A DNA stretch of 64,000 nucleotides from Burkholderia pseudomultivorans (GCF_001718415.1 NZ_CP013377.1:2232001-2296000); one strand, 5' to 3'. Shown: positions 46,015 through 55,985, counted from the first letter of the stretch. Translations and numbers: made by a program. The notes: generated from the sequence alone by a model not told the origin.

Positions 46015-47181
46015 TCAGCCGGCCGCGCGGATCGCCTCCTCGTACACGCCGGCCACGCGCCGCGCGATCACCGCGTTGTCGAAATGCTCGCGCGCATAGC
46101 GCTTGCACGCGTCCTCGCCGGGCAGCGCGATCGCGCCCGACAGCGCCGCGCCGAGCCCTTCCGCGATCGCGTCCGCGCCGGTGGACGGCAGCACCAGATC
46201 GCTCGACAAGCCGGCCACCGCCTCGGGCAGGCCGCCGACCGGCGTGACCAGCACCGGCGTGCCCGACGCAAGCGATTCGACGGTGATCAACCCGAAGCCT
46301 TCGAGCGCGACCGTCGGCACGACGCTGACCGTCGCCGCGCGATACAGCGCCGCGAGATGCTGATCGGGCACGAAGCCGAGCAGCTTCACGTTGTCCTGCA
46401 GGCCGGCCGCGTCGATGCGCTGCTGCAGCTCCTCGGCGATCTTGCCCTTGCCGGCGATCAGCAGCAGCACGTCCGGATGACGGCGCTTGACGATCCCGAT
46501 CGCATCGATCAGATCCTCGAGCCCCATGCGGCGCACGAGCCGGCGCACGGCCAGCACGATCGGCCGGTCCTGCGGCAGTTGCAGCCTGTGTCGCGCCTCG
46601 CCGGGCGTGAGCGGCGTGTCGAACTGCGCGGTGTCGACGCAGCCCGGGATCACGCGCACGCGCGACGGATCGATCCCGTAGCGGTTCGTCAGGATCTGGC
46701 CGAATGCCTGCGACAGCACGATCAGCCGCGACGAGCGCGTGTACACGGCCTGTTCGAGATAGCGCTTCGCGCGCTGGCCGAGCGACGCGGCGCCCTCGAC
46801 CTGGCTCTCGTCGGCCCACGGCCCCTGGAAATGCGACACCTGCGGAATCCCGCGCGTCACGTCGAGGCCCGGGAACGTGTACAGCGCGAAGTGCGACGAG
46901 ATCACGTCGGGCCGCGCGGCGCGGATTTCATCGCGCAGCGCGCGCCGCGCCGCCAGCATCCGCCGCGCAAGCGGCTGCGAGGCGGGCCCGAAGCCCTGGA
47001 TCGCGCCGCCGGTGTCGTCGGCGACCTTCGGCGAGCCGGCGACGAGGCCGCGCACCTCGACGCCCGCGCCGGGCAGCGCGCCGACGAGCGAGTAATACAT
47101 CCGGTCGAGGCCGCCCGCGCGTTCGGGGAACCAGTGCATGCCGATCTGCAACGATTTGATCGGCCGGGAAGATTGGGACAT
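46015..47181 (-). CDS. bceK: Glycosyltransferase BceK (GT4), cepacian cluster
   Basis: 388-aa retaining glycosyltransferase, last gene of the operon. The GT4 nucleotide-sugar site has the E-x7-E element GFGLITVESLASGTPVL, after the first domain with HWFPERAGGLDRMYY. It adds one sugar to the lipid-linked cepacian repeat on the cytoplasmic face; which one is not readable. ATG 47181 or GTG 47184, both close to the bceJ stop (GTGATG), so it is translationally coupled. AGGAG is upstream. Confidence 0.9.
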   Translation of the reverse strand: MSQSSRPIKSLQIGMHWFPERAGGLDRMYYSLVGALPGAGVEVRGLVAGSPKVADDTGGAIQGFGPASQPLARRMLAARRALRDEIRAARPDVISSHFALYTFPGLDVTRGIPQVSHFQGPWADESQVEGAASLGQRAKRYLEQAVYTRSSRLIVLSQAFGQILTNRYGIDPSRVRVIPGCVDTAQFDTPLTPGEARHRLQLPQDRPIVLAVRRLVRRMGLEDLIDAIGIVKRRHPDVLLLIAGKGKIAEELQQRIDAAGLQDNVKLLGFVPDQHLAALYRAATVSVVPTVALEGFGLITVESLASGTPVLVTPVGGLPEAVAGLSSDLVLPSTGADAIAEGLGAALSGAIALPGEDACKRYAREHFDNAVIARRVAGVYEEAIRAAG

Positions 47182-48365
47182 CACGATTGCTCCTGCGTGA
47201 CCGCATGCTCGACGCGTTCGAACGCGCCCGGCTGCGAGGGTTGGCCGATGCGCCGGTAAAGCGCGACGTACTGGGCGCCCATGTGCGCCCAGCCGAAACG
47301 GGTCATCAATTCGCGGGCCGCGTCGCCCATCGCGCGACAGGTGTCGCGCGACGCGGCGAGCGAGCCGATCGCCTGCGCGAGCGCGGCCGGATCGTCCGGA
47401 TCCTCCAGCACGATCCCGCAGTCGCGCGTGATGATCTCCGCGCCGCCCGCCGTGCGCGCGGTGACGACCGGCAGCCCGGCCGCCATCGCCTCCAGCAGCG
47501 ACAGGCTCATCGCTTCGTAGCGCGACGGAAAGACATATGCATCGACCGAGCGCATCAGCGTCGGCATGTTTTTCACGAGCCCGAGGAAGTGCACGCGCGC
47601 ATCGAGCCCGAGCGCGCGCGCCTCATCCGGGTACGGGCTGCCGGGCAGATAGCCGGCCACCGCGAGATGGACGTTCGCCGGCAGCTTGGTCAGCGCCTTC
47701 AGCACGGTGCCGAGGTTCTTGCGCGGCGTGCGCAGGTCGCCGACGAACAGCAGCAGGAACGCGTCGTCCGGCAGCTTGAAGGCCGCGCGATCGGCCTGCG
47801 CGCCCGCGAACGCGCTGCCGTCCACGCCGTTGTAGATCACGCTGATCTTGCGGCTGTCGATGCCGAGCCCGGCGATCTCGTCGGCCACCTTCTGCGACAC
47901 CGCGGTGATCGCGCGCGAGCGCCGGTACGCCCAGCGTTCGAGCGTGGTGTTCACGCGCGTATACACGTACTGGTACGCGGACCACAGCCCCTTGGTGAGC
48001 CCGAACGGATAGTACGGACTCTTGAACCAGCCGCCGTGCACGAAGTGCGCGGTGTTCACGTCGGCCTTGATCCACGAGATGAAGCCGTTGACGTGCAGCA
48101 CGTCGTATTCGGCGCGGTGCGCGCGCAGCCATGCGGCGCTCTTCAGCGCGAACACCTGCTGCTTGACGAGGTTCGACGGCCAGAAGCCGCCGACCTTCAC
48201 CGGCACCCAGCGCACGCGCGAATCGGCCAGCAGCTCGGGCGCGACATGCGACGCGACGAGCGTGACCCGGTAGTTCTCGGCCAGCGCCGCGCGCGCGATT
48301 TCGTAATTGACGCGGCCCTGCCCGTCGTTATGACGCACGGTGTGCGTGACGATCGCGATTCTCAA
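47181..48365 (-). CDS. bceJ: Glycosyltransferase BceJ (GT4), cepacian cluster
   Basis: 394-aa GT4 enzyme. First domain starts LRIAIVTHTVRHNDGQGRV; donor site RYEAMSLSLLEAMAAGLPVV carries the E-x7-E motif. The start is TTG 48365, overlapping the bceI stop by 4 nt (TTGA), with GGAGG 6 nt upstream; no early ATG exists. Non-ATG start and overlap suggest its level is tied to bceI translation. Confidence 0.88.
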   Translation of the reverse strand: MRIAIVTHTVRHNDGQGRVNYEIARAALAENYRVTLVASHVAPELLADSRVRWVPVKVGGFWPSNLVKQQVFALKSAAWLRAHRAEYDVLHVNGFISWIKADVNTAHFVHGGWFKSPYYPFGLTKGLWSAYQYVYTRVNTTLERWAYRRSRAITAVSQKVADEIAGLGIDSRKISVIYNGVDGSAFAGAQADRAAFKLPDDAFLLLFVGDLRTPRKNLGTVLKALTKLPANVHLAVAGYLPGSPYPDEARALGLDARVHFLGLVKNMPTLMRSVDAYVFPSRYEAMSLSLLEAMAAGLPVVTARTAGGAEIITRDCGIVLEDPDDPAALAQAIGSLAASRDTCRAMGDAARELMTRFGWAHMGAQYVALYRRIGQPSQPGAFERVEHAVTQEQS

Positions 48366-49828
48366 TGGTCGCCTCCCCGTAAGCGCGCGGCGACCAGCAG
48401 GCGTTGCGCCTTCTGCCAGTGCGCCGCGGAAAGTATCGAAAAAATGGCCGTGAACAGCAGCAGGCCGCCCGTGCCGATCAGCGAGTTGGTGAACACGAGC
48501 ATCGCGAACACCGACAGGCACAGGCTCAGGCACGCGCCGACGAACTTGTCCTTGCGCAGCTTGAACGCCGCGCGCAGCGTGCGGCCGAGCAGCATCGCGA
48601 CGCCGGCGAGATACAGCAGCGTGCCGGGCCAGCCGAGCACGAACGGCACGTTCATCACGCCGCTGTCGAAGCTGCCGTACTTGCCGAGCTCGCCGCTGTC
48701 GCTCGACAGCTTGGTCGACGCGCCGGTCGCGCCCATCCCTTCGCCGGCGACGTCGGTAAACGCCGTCTGCGCGAACGTGGCGTAGAACTTGTTGCGGTCG
48801 TCGTAGCTCCGGTCGTCCTTCAGGTTCGTGATCGACTGCAGGCGCTGGCCCAGCCGGTCGGCGACCGGGCCGACGGTCAGCAGCGGCACGCACAGCCCGA
48901 CCAGCACGACCCCGCTGATGAGGATCCGCATCCGCACGCGGTTGCTCGACTGCACGAGCTGGATCGCGAGCGCGATCACCCAGCCGCCCCACGTCGAGCG
49001 CACCAGGCACAGCGCGAACGACACGAAGCCGGCCGCGCCCGCGAACCAGCGCACGCGCTGCGGCGCCGCGAACACGAATACCAGCGCGCCCATGATCGCA
49101 AACGCGAACGGCCCGGACGAATTCATCGTGCTGAACACGCGCACGCCGTACGGCACCGGCTCGCCCTGCGAACCCATGTCGGAGCCGATCATCCACAGCA
49201 CGTCCCACTGCGGCATCACGAAGTACTGCACGATCCCGTACAGGCCCATCACCAGCATGCCCCACATGAAGGTGGACAGCAGCACGTCGCGATACTCGGG
49301 GTAGTCGCGCGCGTTGACCATGATGTGAAAGCCGATCAGCACCGGATACAGCCAGTTCGCCAGGTCGTAGGTCGCGGCCATCACGCCGCTCGACACGATG
49401 CCGACGAGATACGCGTAGGTCAGCCCGAACAGGATCAGCAGGATCGGAATCCCCCGCCGCTGCGCGAGCACGCGGTAATGCCGCAGCAGCCCGAGGCCGG
49501 CGATCATCGTCACCGCGAGCGGCGCGACCTGGATCAGGCTGGTCGGCGTGAACGCGCCCTTCGACCAGTCGGCGAGACGCCGCACCTCGGGGCTCAGGAA
49601 CCACACCCACCACATGAAGCCGACATAGCGCGCCGGGCTCTTGAAATACAGCCAGAGGCCGACCGCGATCGCGAGCACCGGGAACGCGAGCGTCAGCACC
49701 TTGCCCTGGTGCACGGCAATCAGCGCGGCCGTGACGCCCCACAGCCCGGCCTGCCCGGCCCAGTGCTTCGGCTCGGCAAACCAGCGGCGGGAACGCGACG
49801 GCGCGCGGTCGGCGGCAATCGTGCTCAT
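48362..49828 (-). CDS. bceI: Wzy-type polysaccharide polymerase BceI, cepacian cluster
   Basis: 488-aa integral membrane protein with about twelve hydrophobic segments and a periplasmic loop region (about 300-380; RLQSITNLKDDRSYDDRNKF, GVMNVPF), matching O-antigen ligase/polymerase (Wzy) topology. It joins the repeat units flipped to the periplasm. ATG 49828 is used; an in-frame GTG 49843 overlapping the bceH stop is possible. The sequence is poorly conserved, as usual for Wzy, so the call rests on topology and position. Confidence 0.85.
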   Translation of the reverse strand: MSTIAADRAPSRSRRWFAEPKHWAGQAGLWGVTAALIAVHQGKVLTLAFPVLAIAVGLWLYFKSPARYVGFMWWVWFLSPEVRRLADWSKGAFTPTSLIQVAPLAVTMIAGLGLLRHYRVLAQRRGIPILLILFGLTYAYLVGIVSSGVMAATYDLANWLYPVLIGFHIMVNARDYPEYRDVLLSTFMWGMLVMGLYGIVQYFVMPQWDVLWMIGSDMGSQGEPVPYGVRVFSTMNSSGPFAFAIMGALVFVFAAPQRVRWFAGAAGFVSFALCLVRSTWGGWVIALAIQLVQSSNRVRMRILISGVVLVGLCVPLLTVGPVADRLGQRLQSITNLKDDRSYDDRNKFYATFAQTAFTDVAGEGMGATGASTKLSSDSGELGKYGSFDSGVMNVPFVLGWPGTLLYLAGVAMLLGRTLRAAFKLRKDKFVGACLSLCLSVFAMLVFTNSLIGTGGLLLFTAIFSILSAAHWQKAQRLLVAARLRGGDH

Positions 49829-49839
49829 CGTTCCGACAC

Positions 49840-50976
49840 TCACTGCGACGAAGGACGGGAATCCGCGAGCGGCATCGCGAGGCCGGCCGGCGCGGGCGTA
49901 TGGCGCCGCCGCAGCAGGTCGCGCGTGATCCGCACGTGCTGCTCGGCAAACGCCTGCGTGGTCAGGTCGCGTTCGCGCAGGCGCGCGGCCGCGGCCCGCG
50001 CACAGGCGAGCGCGGCGGCCGGATCGGCCACGAAGCGGTCCGCGGCCTGGCGCAGCGCCTGCGAGTCGAACGGCGGCACATAGGCGGCCGTGTCGTGCGG
50101 GAAATAGTCGCTGAGCCCGCCGACGTCGGACACGATCATCGGCTTGCCGACCGCCGCCGCCTCCAGCATCACGGTGATGCCCGACGCGTGGAAGTTCGGC
50201 CGCAGCGGCACGACGATCACGTCGGCCCACGCATACAGCTCATGCTGCTTCGCCAGCCCGGACGCGGAGCCGATCTTCACGTTCGGCGCATGCCATTCGC
50301 GCGGCACGCGGCGGCGCGTCGCGAGCCGCACGTCGTAGCGCTCGTCGCCGCCGAACGCGGCGAGGAAGGTGCGCCAGTCGCGGTCGCGATCGTTGCCGAT
50401 CGCCGCGATCCTGAGCGGCCGGTTCGGGCGCCACGCCTGCGGCTCGACCGGCGGGAAGTCCTGCGTGTTCAGCCCGTAGTAGACGAACTCGGCATCGCGG
50501 CCGAGGTAGCGGCGGCACAGCTCGGCGTTGTCGCGCGCGAGCGTGGTCAGCACGTCGGCGCGCGCGAGCAGCTTGCGGTACAGCCAGCGGCGCGGACCGC
50601 CGAAGCTGCCCCACTTGTCGAACAGCCAGACGCTCTGCGCGAGCAGCAGCGGCCGCTTGCCCTGCGCGCCGGCGAGCTTCAGGACCAGCGCCGCGGCCAG
50701 GTGCTCCTGCTCTGTATGCGTCCAGATCACGTCGGTATTCAGCAGCGCGGCGCGGTTGCGCCACGCGTGCACGACGTCGAAGCCGAGCGCGGCCTTCAGC
50801 GCGCGGCGCGCGACGCTCGCGACGCGGTTCTCGCGCCGGTCCTGCGAATAGGTCAGTCGGAACTCGTCGGATTCGGCGTGGTGATAGCCGTACAGGCAGC
50901 CGATGTTCTCGCCTTTCCGGTAGGAACGCGGATCGGCGCCGTAAAACAGGTGGACGTGAACTTTCGTCGTGGTCAT
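49840..50976 (-). CDS. bceH: Glycosyltransferase BceH, cepacian cluster
   Basis: 378-aa GT-B-fold enzyme. C-terminal donor site FHASGITVMLEAAAVGKPMIV is GT4-like, but the first Glu of E-x7-E is Ser. The first domain (KVHVHLFYGADPRSYRK) is typical of exopolysaccharide GTs. GGAGGG lies 7 nt before ATG 50976. It adds one sugar to the cepacian repeat. Confidence 0.87.
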   Translation of the reverse strand: MTTTKVHVHLFYGADPRSYRKGENIGCLYGYHHAESDEFRLTYSQDRRENRVASVARRALKAALGFDVVHAWRNRAALLNTDVIWTHTEQEHLAAALVLKLAGAQGKRPLLLAQSVWLFDKWGSFGGPRRWLYRKLLARADVLTTLARDNAELCRRYLGRDAEFVYYGLNTQDFPPVEPQAWRPNRPLRIAAIGNDRDRDWRTFLAAFGGDERYDVRLATRRRVPREWHAPNVKIGSASGLAKQHELYAWADVIVVPLRPNFHASGITVMLEAAAVGKPMIVSDVGGLSDYFPHDTAAYVPPFDSQALRQAADRFVADPAAALACARAAAARLRERDLTTQAFAEQHVRITRDLLRRRHTPAPAGLAMPLADSRPSSQ

Positions 50977-51019
50977 GCAAGCCCTCCGGAGGCGGCCGCG
51001 CGCGCTGCGCGCAGCCCGT

Positions 51020-51979
51020 TCAAGACGTCACCGGCGGCATCGCCGCACGGGTGGGGGCCAGGTTCGCGCGGCGCGCGTCGCGTGCGCCGCGGCGCACCGC
51101 GCGCCAGTGCTCGCGCACGCGGTCGCGCCGCGCCGTGTGCAGCGACAGCAGCAGGTGCGCGAGGCCCGGATAGACGCGCGTGCCGACCAGTGTCCACCAC
51201 CACCACGCGATTTCGCGCCGCACCGGCGGCAGATGCTCGCGCAGGATCAGGTGCAGGTTGAACGCGCCGTTGCTGATCGCATTCAGCGACGCGGCATCGC
51301 GCCGGTCGTCGTCGAAGCGCTCGGCCGGGAAATGGTCGACGGCGATCGCCGGGTCGTACACGAGCTTCCAGCCGTCGCGCTGCACGCGCATGCTGAACGC
51401 CATGTCGTTGTGCACCTGCGCGCCGGCGCCGCGCAGCCGCGTGTCGAAGCGCAGCCGCTCGATCGCGGTGCGGCGGTAGCTCATGTTCGCGCCTTTCAGC
51501 ATGTCGACTTCGCGCAGGCCGCCGACCCCGAGGTGGTGATTGCCGACGATCTTGCCGGACAGCGTGAGCTGGCCGACGCGCTCGCGCGACTCGTCCAGCA
51601 CGCGACCTTTCTCGTGGACCCAGTCGCGCCCGCCGATCGCGCCGACGCGCGGATCGGCGGCGAAGCCGGCCTCGATGCGCGCGAGCCAGTCGGCGCGCGG
51701 CGCCGCATCGTCGTCGGTAATCGCGACGATGTCGCCGCTCGCCGAGTCGAGCCCCTTGTTCAGCGCGGCGACCTGCCCCGGCACGTCGACCGGCACGACG
51801 CGCAGCGGCAGCGCGCCACCCACCGACGGATCGGCGAGGCGTTCGTGCGTGGCGTCGTCCTCCGGGCGCGCGACGACGATCACCTCGTCGGGCAGCCGCT
51901 GCTGGCGCTGCAGCGCCAGCAGGCAGCGCGCGAGGTCGGCCGGGCGCCGGTAGGTCGGAACGAGCACGGAAATTTTCAT
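51020..51979 (-). CDS. bceG: Glycosyltransferase BceG (GT2), cepacian cluster
   Basis: 319-aa inverting GT-A family 2 enzyme. N-terminal ISVLVPTYRRPADLARCL, the DxD metal site in VAITDDDAAPR and acceptor-side base region HNDMAFSMRVQRDG. No membrane pore domain, so it is a soluble or membrane-associated transferase acting on the lipid-linked intermediate. Confidence 0.91.
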   Translation of the reverse strand: MKISVLVPTYRRPADLARCLLALQRQQRLPDEVIVVARPEDDATHERLADPSVGGALPLRVVPVDVPGQVAALNKGLDSASGDIVAITDDDAAPRADWLARIEAGFAADPRVGAIGGRDWVHEKGRVLDESRERVGQLTLSGKIVGNHHLGVGGLREVDMLKGANMSYRRTAIERLRFDTRLRGAGAQVHNDMAFSMRVQRDGWKLVYDPAIAVDHFPAERFDDDRRDAASLNAISNGAFNLHLILREHLPPVRREIAWWWWTLVGTRVYPGLAHLLLSLHTARRDRVREHWRAVRRGARDARRANLAPTRAAMPPVTS

Positions 51980-52040
51980 GTTGGGTTCTCCATTCGACGG
52001 AGCCGGCTCAGCCGCGCCGGCCCGGTTTCGTCCACGGCGA

Positions 52041-54266
52041 TCACGCGCTCAGGTATTCGTGCACGGCCGCATAGCCGCGACCGTAGCCGCGCGTCTTCGG
52101 CGGCACGCCGTTGAAGATCCCGCCTTCGAGATCGACGCCCGCGGTGCGCAGCCGCTTGATCGCGTCGGCGATCTCGCCTTCGGTATGCATGCCCGCGCGC
52201 AGCACCAGGAACGTCGCGCCGGCCATGCGGCCGATGATCGTCGCGTCGGTCACCGCCAGCACCGGCGGCGAATCGATCAGCACCACGTCGTAGCGCTTGC
52301 CGAGGCCTTCGAGGTACTGCGGCAGGCGGCTCGACATCAGCAGCTCCGACGGGTTCGGCGGGCGCGTGCCGGCCGAGATGAACGACAGGCCCTGCACCGG
52401 CGTCTCGCGGACCGCGTCCTCGAGCGGCGACTGGTCGCTCAGCAGTTCGGACAGGCCCGGCTGCACGGTCAGCCCGAAGTAGCGGTCGAGCATGCCGCGG
52501 CGCATGTCGGCGTCGATCAGCAGCACGCGCTTGCCCGAATGCGCGAGCAGCACCGCGAGGTTGACCGTCAGGAAGCTCTTGCCGATGCCGGGCGTCGGAC
52601 CGGTCAGCACGATCACGCGGTTCTTCGCGTCCATCATCGCGAACTGCATCGCGGTGCGCAGGCTGCGCAGGCTTTCGACGCTGAGATCCTTCGGGCGCAG
52701 GCTCGCGAGGATCGGCCGCGTGCGGCCGCCGCCCTTCTCGGCCGCCGCGTCGAGCTTCACCTGCTCGGCGCTTTGCGGCACCAGCCCGTACAGCGGCAGG
52801 TTGAAGGTGCGCTCGACGCGATCGGGATCCTCGATGCCCTGGAACAGGTTGCGGCGCAGGAACACGACGCCCGTGCCGAGGATCAGCCCGAGGAACACCG
52901 CGGCCGACAGGATCAGCACCTTCTTCGGCTTGACCGGCGCGCCCGGACGCAGCGCCGAGTCGACCAGGTGGATGTTGCCGCCCGTGCCGGCCTTCTGCAC
53001 CGACAGTTCCTGCACGCGGTTCAGCAGCAGCACGTAGATGTCCTCGGCGACCTTCGCGTCGCGCTGCAGCTGCACGGCCTTCACTTCGGTCGCCGGCAGG
53101 CTGCGGAAGCGGTCGCTGTACTTCTGCTTCTCGCCTTCCAGTTCGGCGAGCTGCTGCTTCGCGGCGATCACGAGCGGATGCGAATCGGTGAAGCGCTGCG
53201 CGAGCGACGCGAGCTGCAGGCGCTGCGCGGCGATCTGCTGCTCGTACTGCACGCTGCCCTCGAGGTAGACCTTCGCCTCGTCGCTCGCGTTGATCGAGCC
53301 GGACGTGCGCTGGTACTGCGTCAGCGCCGCTTCCGCGCGTTCGAGGTCGGCCTTCAGGCGCGGCTCCTCGCCCTTCAGGAAGGCCAGCATCTTGGTCGCC
53401 TCGGCCTGCTTCGCCACGACGTGCTGGTTCAGGTACGACTGCGCGAGCGCATTGGCGATCGCGGCCGTCTGTTCGGGATCCTTGCCTTCCAGCGAGATCT
53501 GCACGACGCCCGTCTGCTTGCCCTGCTCGGTCACCGTGATGCCCGCCTGGAAACCGGTGATCGCATCGAGATCGTTGTAGCGGACCACCGTGAACTGCGT
53601 GCCGGGGCGCGCGACGAGCTTCGACACGAGCAGCGTCACGCCGCCGCCCTGCGCCTGCTCGCCGGTGTGGCCGCTCAGCAGCCGCGCGCCGTTCTCGTCG
53701 ACCAGCGAATAGCTGCCGTTCGGGCCCGCCGTCAGCGTCAGCTTCTTGCCCTCGAGCGCGGGCACGACGCTGACCGAGTCGATGTCGGCGATTTCGCCGC
53801 CCCACGCATACGACTTCAGGCCGAGCCACGGCCGCGCCGGCTCGCCCGGCGTCGCCAGCCGCGCGGCGAGACTGCCGAGCAGCGGCATCGTCTTCGGCAC
53901 GACCGAGAAGTTCAGCTTGAACTGCTCGACGACCGGCGCGACCACGCCGCGGCTCTTGATGATCTCGATTTCGGAATCGGTCGGCGCCTGCTGCGGGCCG
54001 CTGTTGATCATCGCGCCCGTCTGCGTCTGCGTGAGCGCCTGCGACGTGTTGTCGTTGCCCTCGACCCGCACGTGCACGTCGGCCTGGTACACCGGCTTCG
54101 CGACGTAGCAGTAGAGGCCGGCGAGCGCGACGACCGTGACCGCGATGCCGAGCAGCAGCCAGATGTCGTCCATGATCACCTGGAGCAGCTGGCCGAGGAC
54201 GACGTCCTCTTCCTCGGTTTTCGCGGTCAGATCCGCGTAGGAGTGTTTCGCTTGCGTGTTCACCAT
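52041..54266 (-). CDS. bceF: Bacterial tyrosine autokinase BceF (Wzc-like)
   Basis: 741-aa inner-membrane co-polymerase and kinase. N-terminal Wzz domain with a transmembrane helix (IWLLLGIAVTVVALAGLY, about 35-52), long coiled periplasmic region (about 280-420), second helix near 445-465, then a cytoplasmic BY-kinase with Walker A TGPTPGIGKS, Walker A' VLLIDADMRRG and Walker B VVLIDSPP. The C-terminal tail is tyrosine-containing (RGYGRGYAAVHEYLSA), the autophosphorylation cluster. It sets chain length and drives export with BceE; BceD reverses its phosphorylation. Confidence 0.95.
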   Translation of the reverse strand: MVNTQAKHSYADLTAKTEEEDVVLGQLLQVIMDDIWLLLGIAVTVVALAGLYCYVAKPVYQADVHVRVEGNDNTSQALTQTQTGAMINSGPQQAPTDSEIEIIKSRGVVAPVVEQFKLNFSVVPKTMPLLGSLAARLATPGEPARPWLGLKSYAWGGEIADIDSVSVVPALEGKKLTLTAGPNGSYSLVDENGARLLSGHTGEQAQGGGVTLLVSKLVARPGTQFTVVRYNDLDAITGFQAGITVTEQGKQTGVVQISLEGKDPEQTAAIANALAQSYLNQHVVAKQAEATKMLAFLKGEEPRLKADLERAEAALTQYQRTSGSINASDEAKVYLEGSVQYEQQIAAQRLQLASLAQRFTDSHPLVIAAKQQLAELEGEKQKYSDRFRSLPATEVKAVQLQRDAKVAEDIYVLLLNRVQELSVQKAGTGGNIHLVDSALRPGAPVKPKKVLILSAAVFLGLILGTGVVFLRRNLFQGIEDPDRVERTFNLPLYGLVPQSAEQVKLDAAAEKGGGRTRPILASLRPKDLSVESLRSLRTAMQFAMMDAKNRVIVLTGPTPGIGKSFLTVNLAVLLAHSGKRVLLIDADMRRGMLDRYFGLTVQPGLSELLSDQSPLEDAVRETPVQGLSFISAGTRPPNPSELLMSSRLPQYLEGLGKRYDVVLIDSPPVLAVTDATIIGRMAGATFLVLRAGMHTEGEIADAIKRLRTAGVDLEGGIFNGVPPKTRGYGRGYAAVHEYLSA

Positions 54267-54328
54267 TCGTTCCCGCTTGAGTGGTGCCGGGGCGACGATG
54301 CCCCGGCGGATGGCCGTCCTGCGCGGCG

Positions 54329-55507
54329 TCAGCGCGTGATCTGCCGCATGTAGAAGATCGTCTGGATCGTCGGCAGCACCTGCTGCAGCACACGGTTGAA
54401 CTGCACCGAGCTGGCCGTGCTCACGTACACGACGTCGAGCGGCTGAAGCGGGAAGCGGCTCGACAGCATCAACGCATCGGGCTGCGTCATGTCGAGGCGG
54501 AACACTTCGGGCTTCGTCGGGTTGTCGCGCATCCCGCGCATCACGTAGATCTTGCGCGGGTTCGCGTCGGTGTCGAGGATGCCGCCGCCGGCGGTCAGCG
54601 CATCGGCGATCGTCAGCCGGCCCTTGAGCATCGGCACCGTGACCGGCGTCTTGACCTCGCCCATGATGAACACGCGGCTGTCGCTGCGGTCCGGCACGTT
54701 GACGATGTCGCCCGGCTGCAGCATCACGTTCTGCTTCACTTCGCCGCGGTCGAGCACGCCGTTCGCGTCGAGCGTGTAGAGCTTGCCGTCACGCGTCAGG
54801 CGCACGCGCTGCAGGTCGGCCTCGGCGGTCGAGCCGCCGGAGCGCGAGATCGCGTCGACGAGCGTCAGCGGCACGTCGCTCACCGCGAGCGGGCCCGGCT
54901 GCTTCACTTCGCCCGTCACCTGCACCTTCTGGCTGCGGAACGACAGCACGCGCACGTCGAGCTGCGGGTTCTTCACGTAGCGCGCCAGCTTCGACGCCAT
55001 TTCGTCGCGAATCTGCGCGACCGTCTTGCCCGCGACGTGCACGCGGCCGACGAACGGGAAGAAGATCGTGCCGTCGGCGCCCACCGTCTGCCCGTACGGA
55101 TCGGCCTGGCCCGGCAGCGCGGTCGTATACGGCTGCTGCAGCGCGCCCGCGACCGACTGCGTCGTGTTGCCGCCGCTCGAGAACGACTGGCCCTGCGGCG
55201 TCGTCAGTTCCGGGTGGTCCCACACCGTGACGCCGAGGATGTCCTGCGGGCCGACGCGGTACACGTACTGCGACGGATCCGTATAGCGGCCCGGCGGCAG
55301 CGGGTGCTCGACCTGCTGCTTCTGCAGCTGGTCCATCACCAGCTTGGCGTCGATGTAATGAACCGGATAGGTCTCGGCCTGGCCCTGCCGGCCTTCGTCC
55401 TTCAGGTTCGACGAGTCGAGGTAGTTGCCGGGCGCGCTCGCGCAGGCCGACAGGAAGGTCGTCATCGCGACGGCAAGCGCCAGCGGGCGCATCGGGCGTT
55501 TCAGCAT
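54329..55507 (-). CDS. bceE: Outer-membrane polysaccharide export lipoprotein BceE (Wza-like)
   Basis: 392-aa outer-membrane auxiliary protein. Signal peptide with lipobox LSACASA (lipidated Cys), then Poly_export domain (YRVGPQDILGVTVWDHPEL) and SLBB domains (VTGEVKQPGPLAVSDVPLTLVDAI; IMGEVKTPVTVPMLKG). It forms the export channel above BceF. ATG 55507 overlaps the bceD stop by 7 nt (ATGCTGA); ATG 55522 is an alternative with AAGG but no spacing. Confidence 0.94.
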   Translation of the reverse strand: MLKRPMRPLALAVAMTTFLSACASAPGNYLDSSNLKDEGRQGQAETYPVHYIDAKLVMDQLQKQQVEHPLPPGRYTDPSQYVYRVGPQDILGVTVWDHPELTTPQGQSFSSGGNTTQSVAGALQQPYTTALPGQADPYGQTVGADGTIFFPFVGRVHVAGKTVAQIRDEMASKLARYVKNPQLDVRVLSFRSQKVQVTGEVKQPGPLAVSDVPLTLVDAISRSGGSTAEADLQRVRLTRDGKLYTLDANGVLDRGEVKQNVMLQPGDIVNVPDRSDSRVFIMGEVKTPVTVPMLKGRLTIADALTAGGGILDTDANPRKIYVMRGMRDNPTKPEVFRLDMTQPDALMLSSRFPLQPLDVVYVSTASSVQFNRVLQQVLPTIQTIFYMRQITR

Positions 55508-55944
55508 AGTTTTTGCAGCCATCCTTGAACCAGACGTTCGATCAGTGAGTAGCTCTCGCGATAGTCGGCCTCGGGGCCGCCATGCGGATCGGCGATTTCG
55601 GCGTCTTCCCACTTGCCGAGCAGGTGGACCTTGCCGCGCGCGAACGGATCGACCGCTTCGACGGCCGCGATCTGTCCGCGCTCGCTGACGAGAATCAGGT
55701 CGGCGTCACGCACGATCCGGCGCGACAGCGGCCGCGAACGATGCGGCGTCGCATCGACGCCGCGCTCCGCGAGCAGCCGCCGCATCACCGGGTCGATGCC
55801 GTCGCCGTCGTTCGCGTACACGCCGGCCGAGTGAAACGTCGCGCGCGGGCCGCCGCGCGACGCGGCGTGCGACTTGAACAGCATTTCCGCCGCCGGGCTG
55901 CGGCAGACGTTCGCGTGGCAGACGATCAGGATGTTCCGGAACAT
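55501..55944 (-). CDS. bceD: Low-molecular-weight protein tyrosine phosphatase BceD
   Basis: 147-aa phosphatase. The P-loop CHANVCRS (Cys9 to Arg15) is complete, and the acid Asp lies in DPHGGPEADY. Dephosphorylates the BY-kinase BceF, cycling the export complex. No ribosome site stands out. Overlaps bceE by 7 nt. Confidence 0.95.
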   Translation of the reverse strand: MFRNILIVCHANVCRSPAAEMLFKSHAASRGGPRATFHSAGVYANDGDGIDPVMRRLLAERGVDATPHRSRPLSRRIVRDADLILVSERGQIAAVEAVDPFARGKVHLLGKWEDAEIADPHGGPEADYRESYSLIERLVQGWLQKLC

Positions 55945-55985
55945 GGCGTGTCGTGACGAGTAACGGGTAACGGTTTGCGCGCGGC

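Noticed and set aside
44254..47259. 1001-aa plus-strand open frame across the HxlR, MFS and bceK genes
   Set aside because: Covers several well-supported genes in other frames and has Arg/Ala-rich low-complexity sequence.
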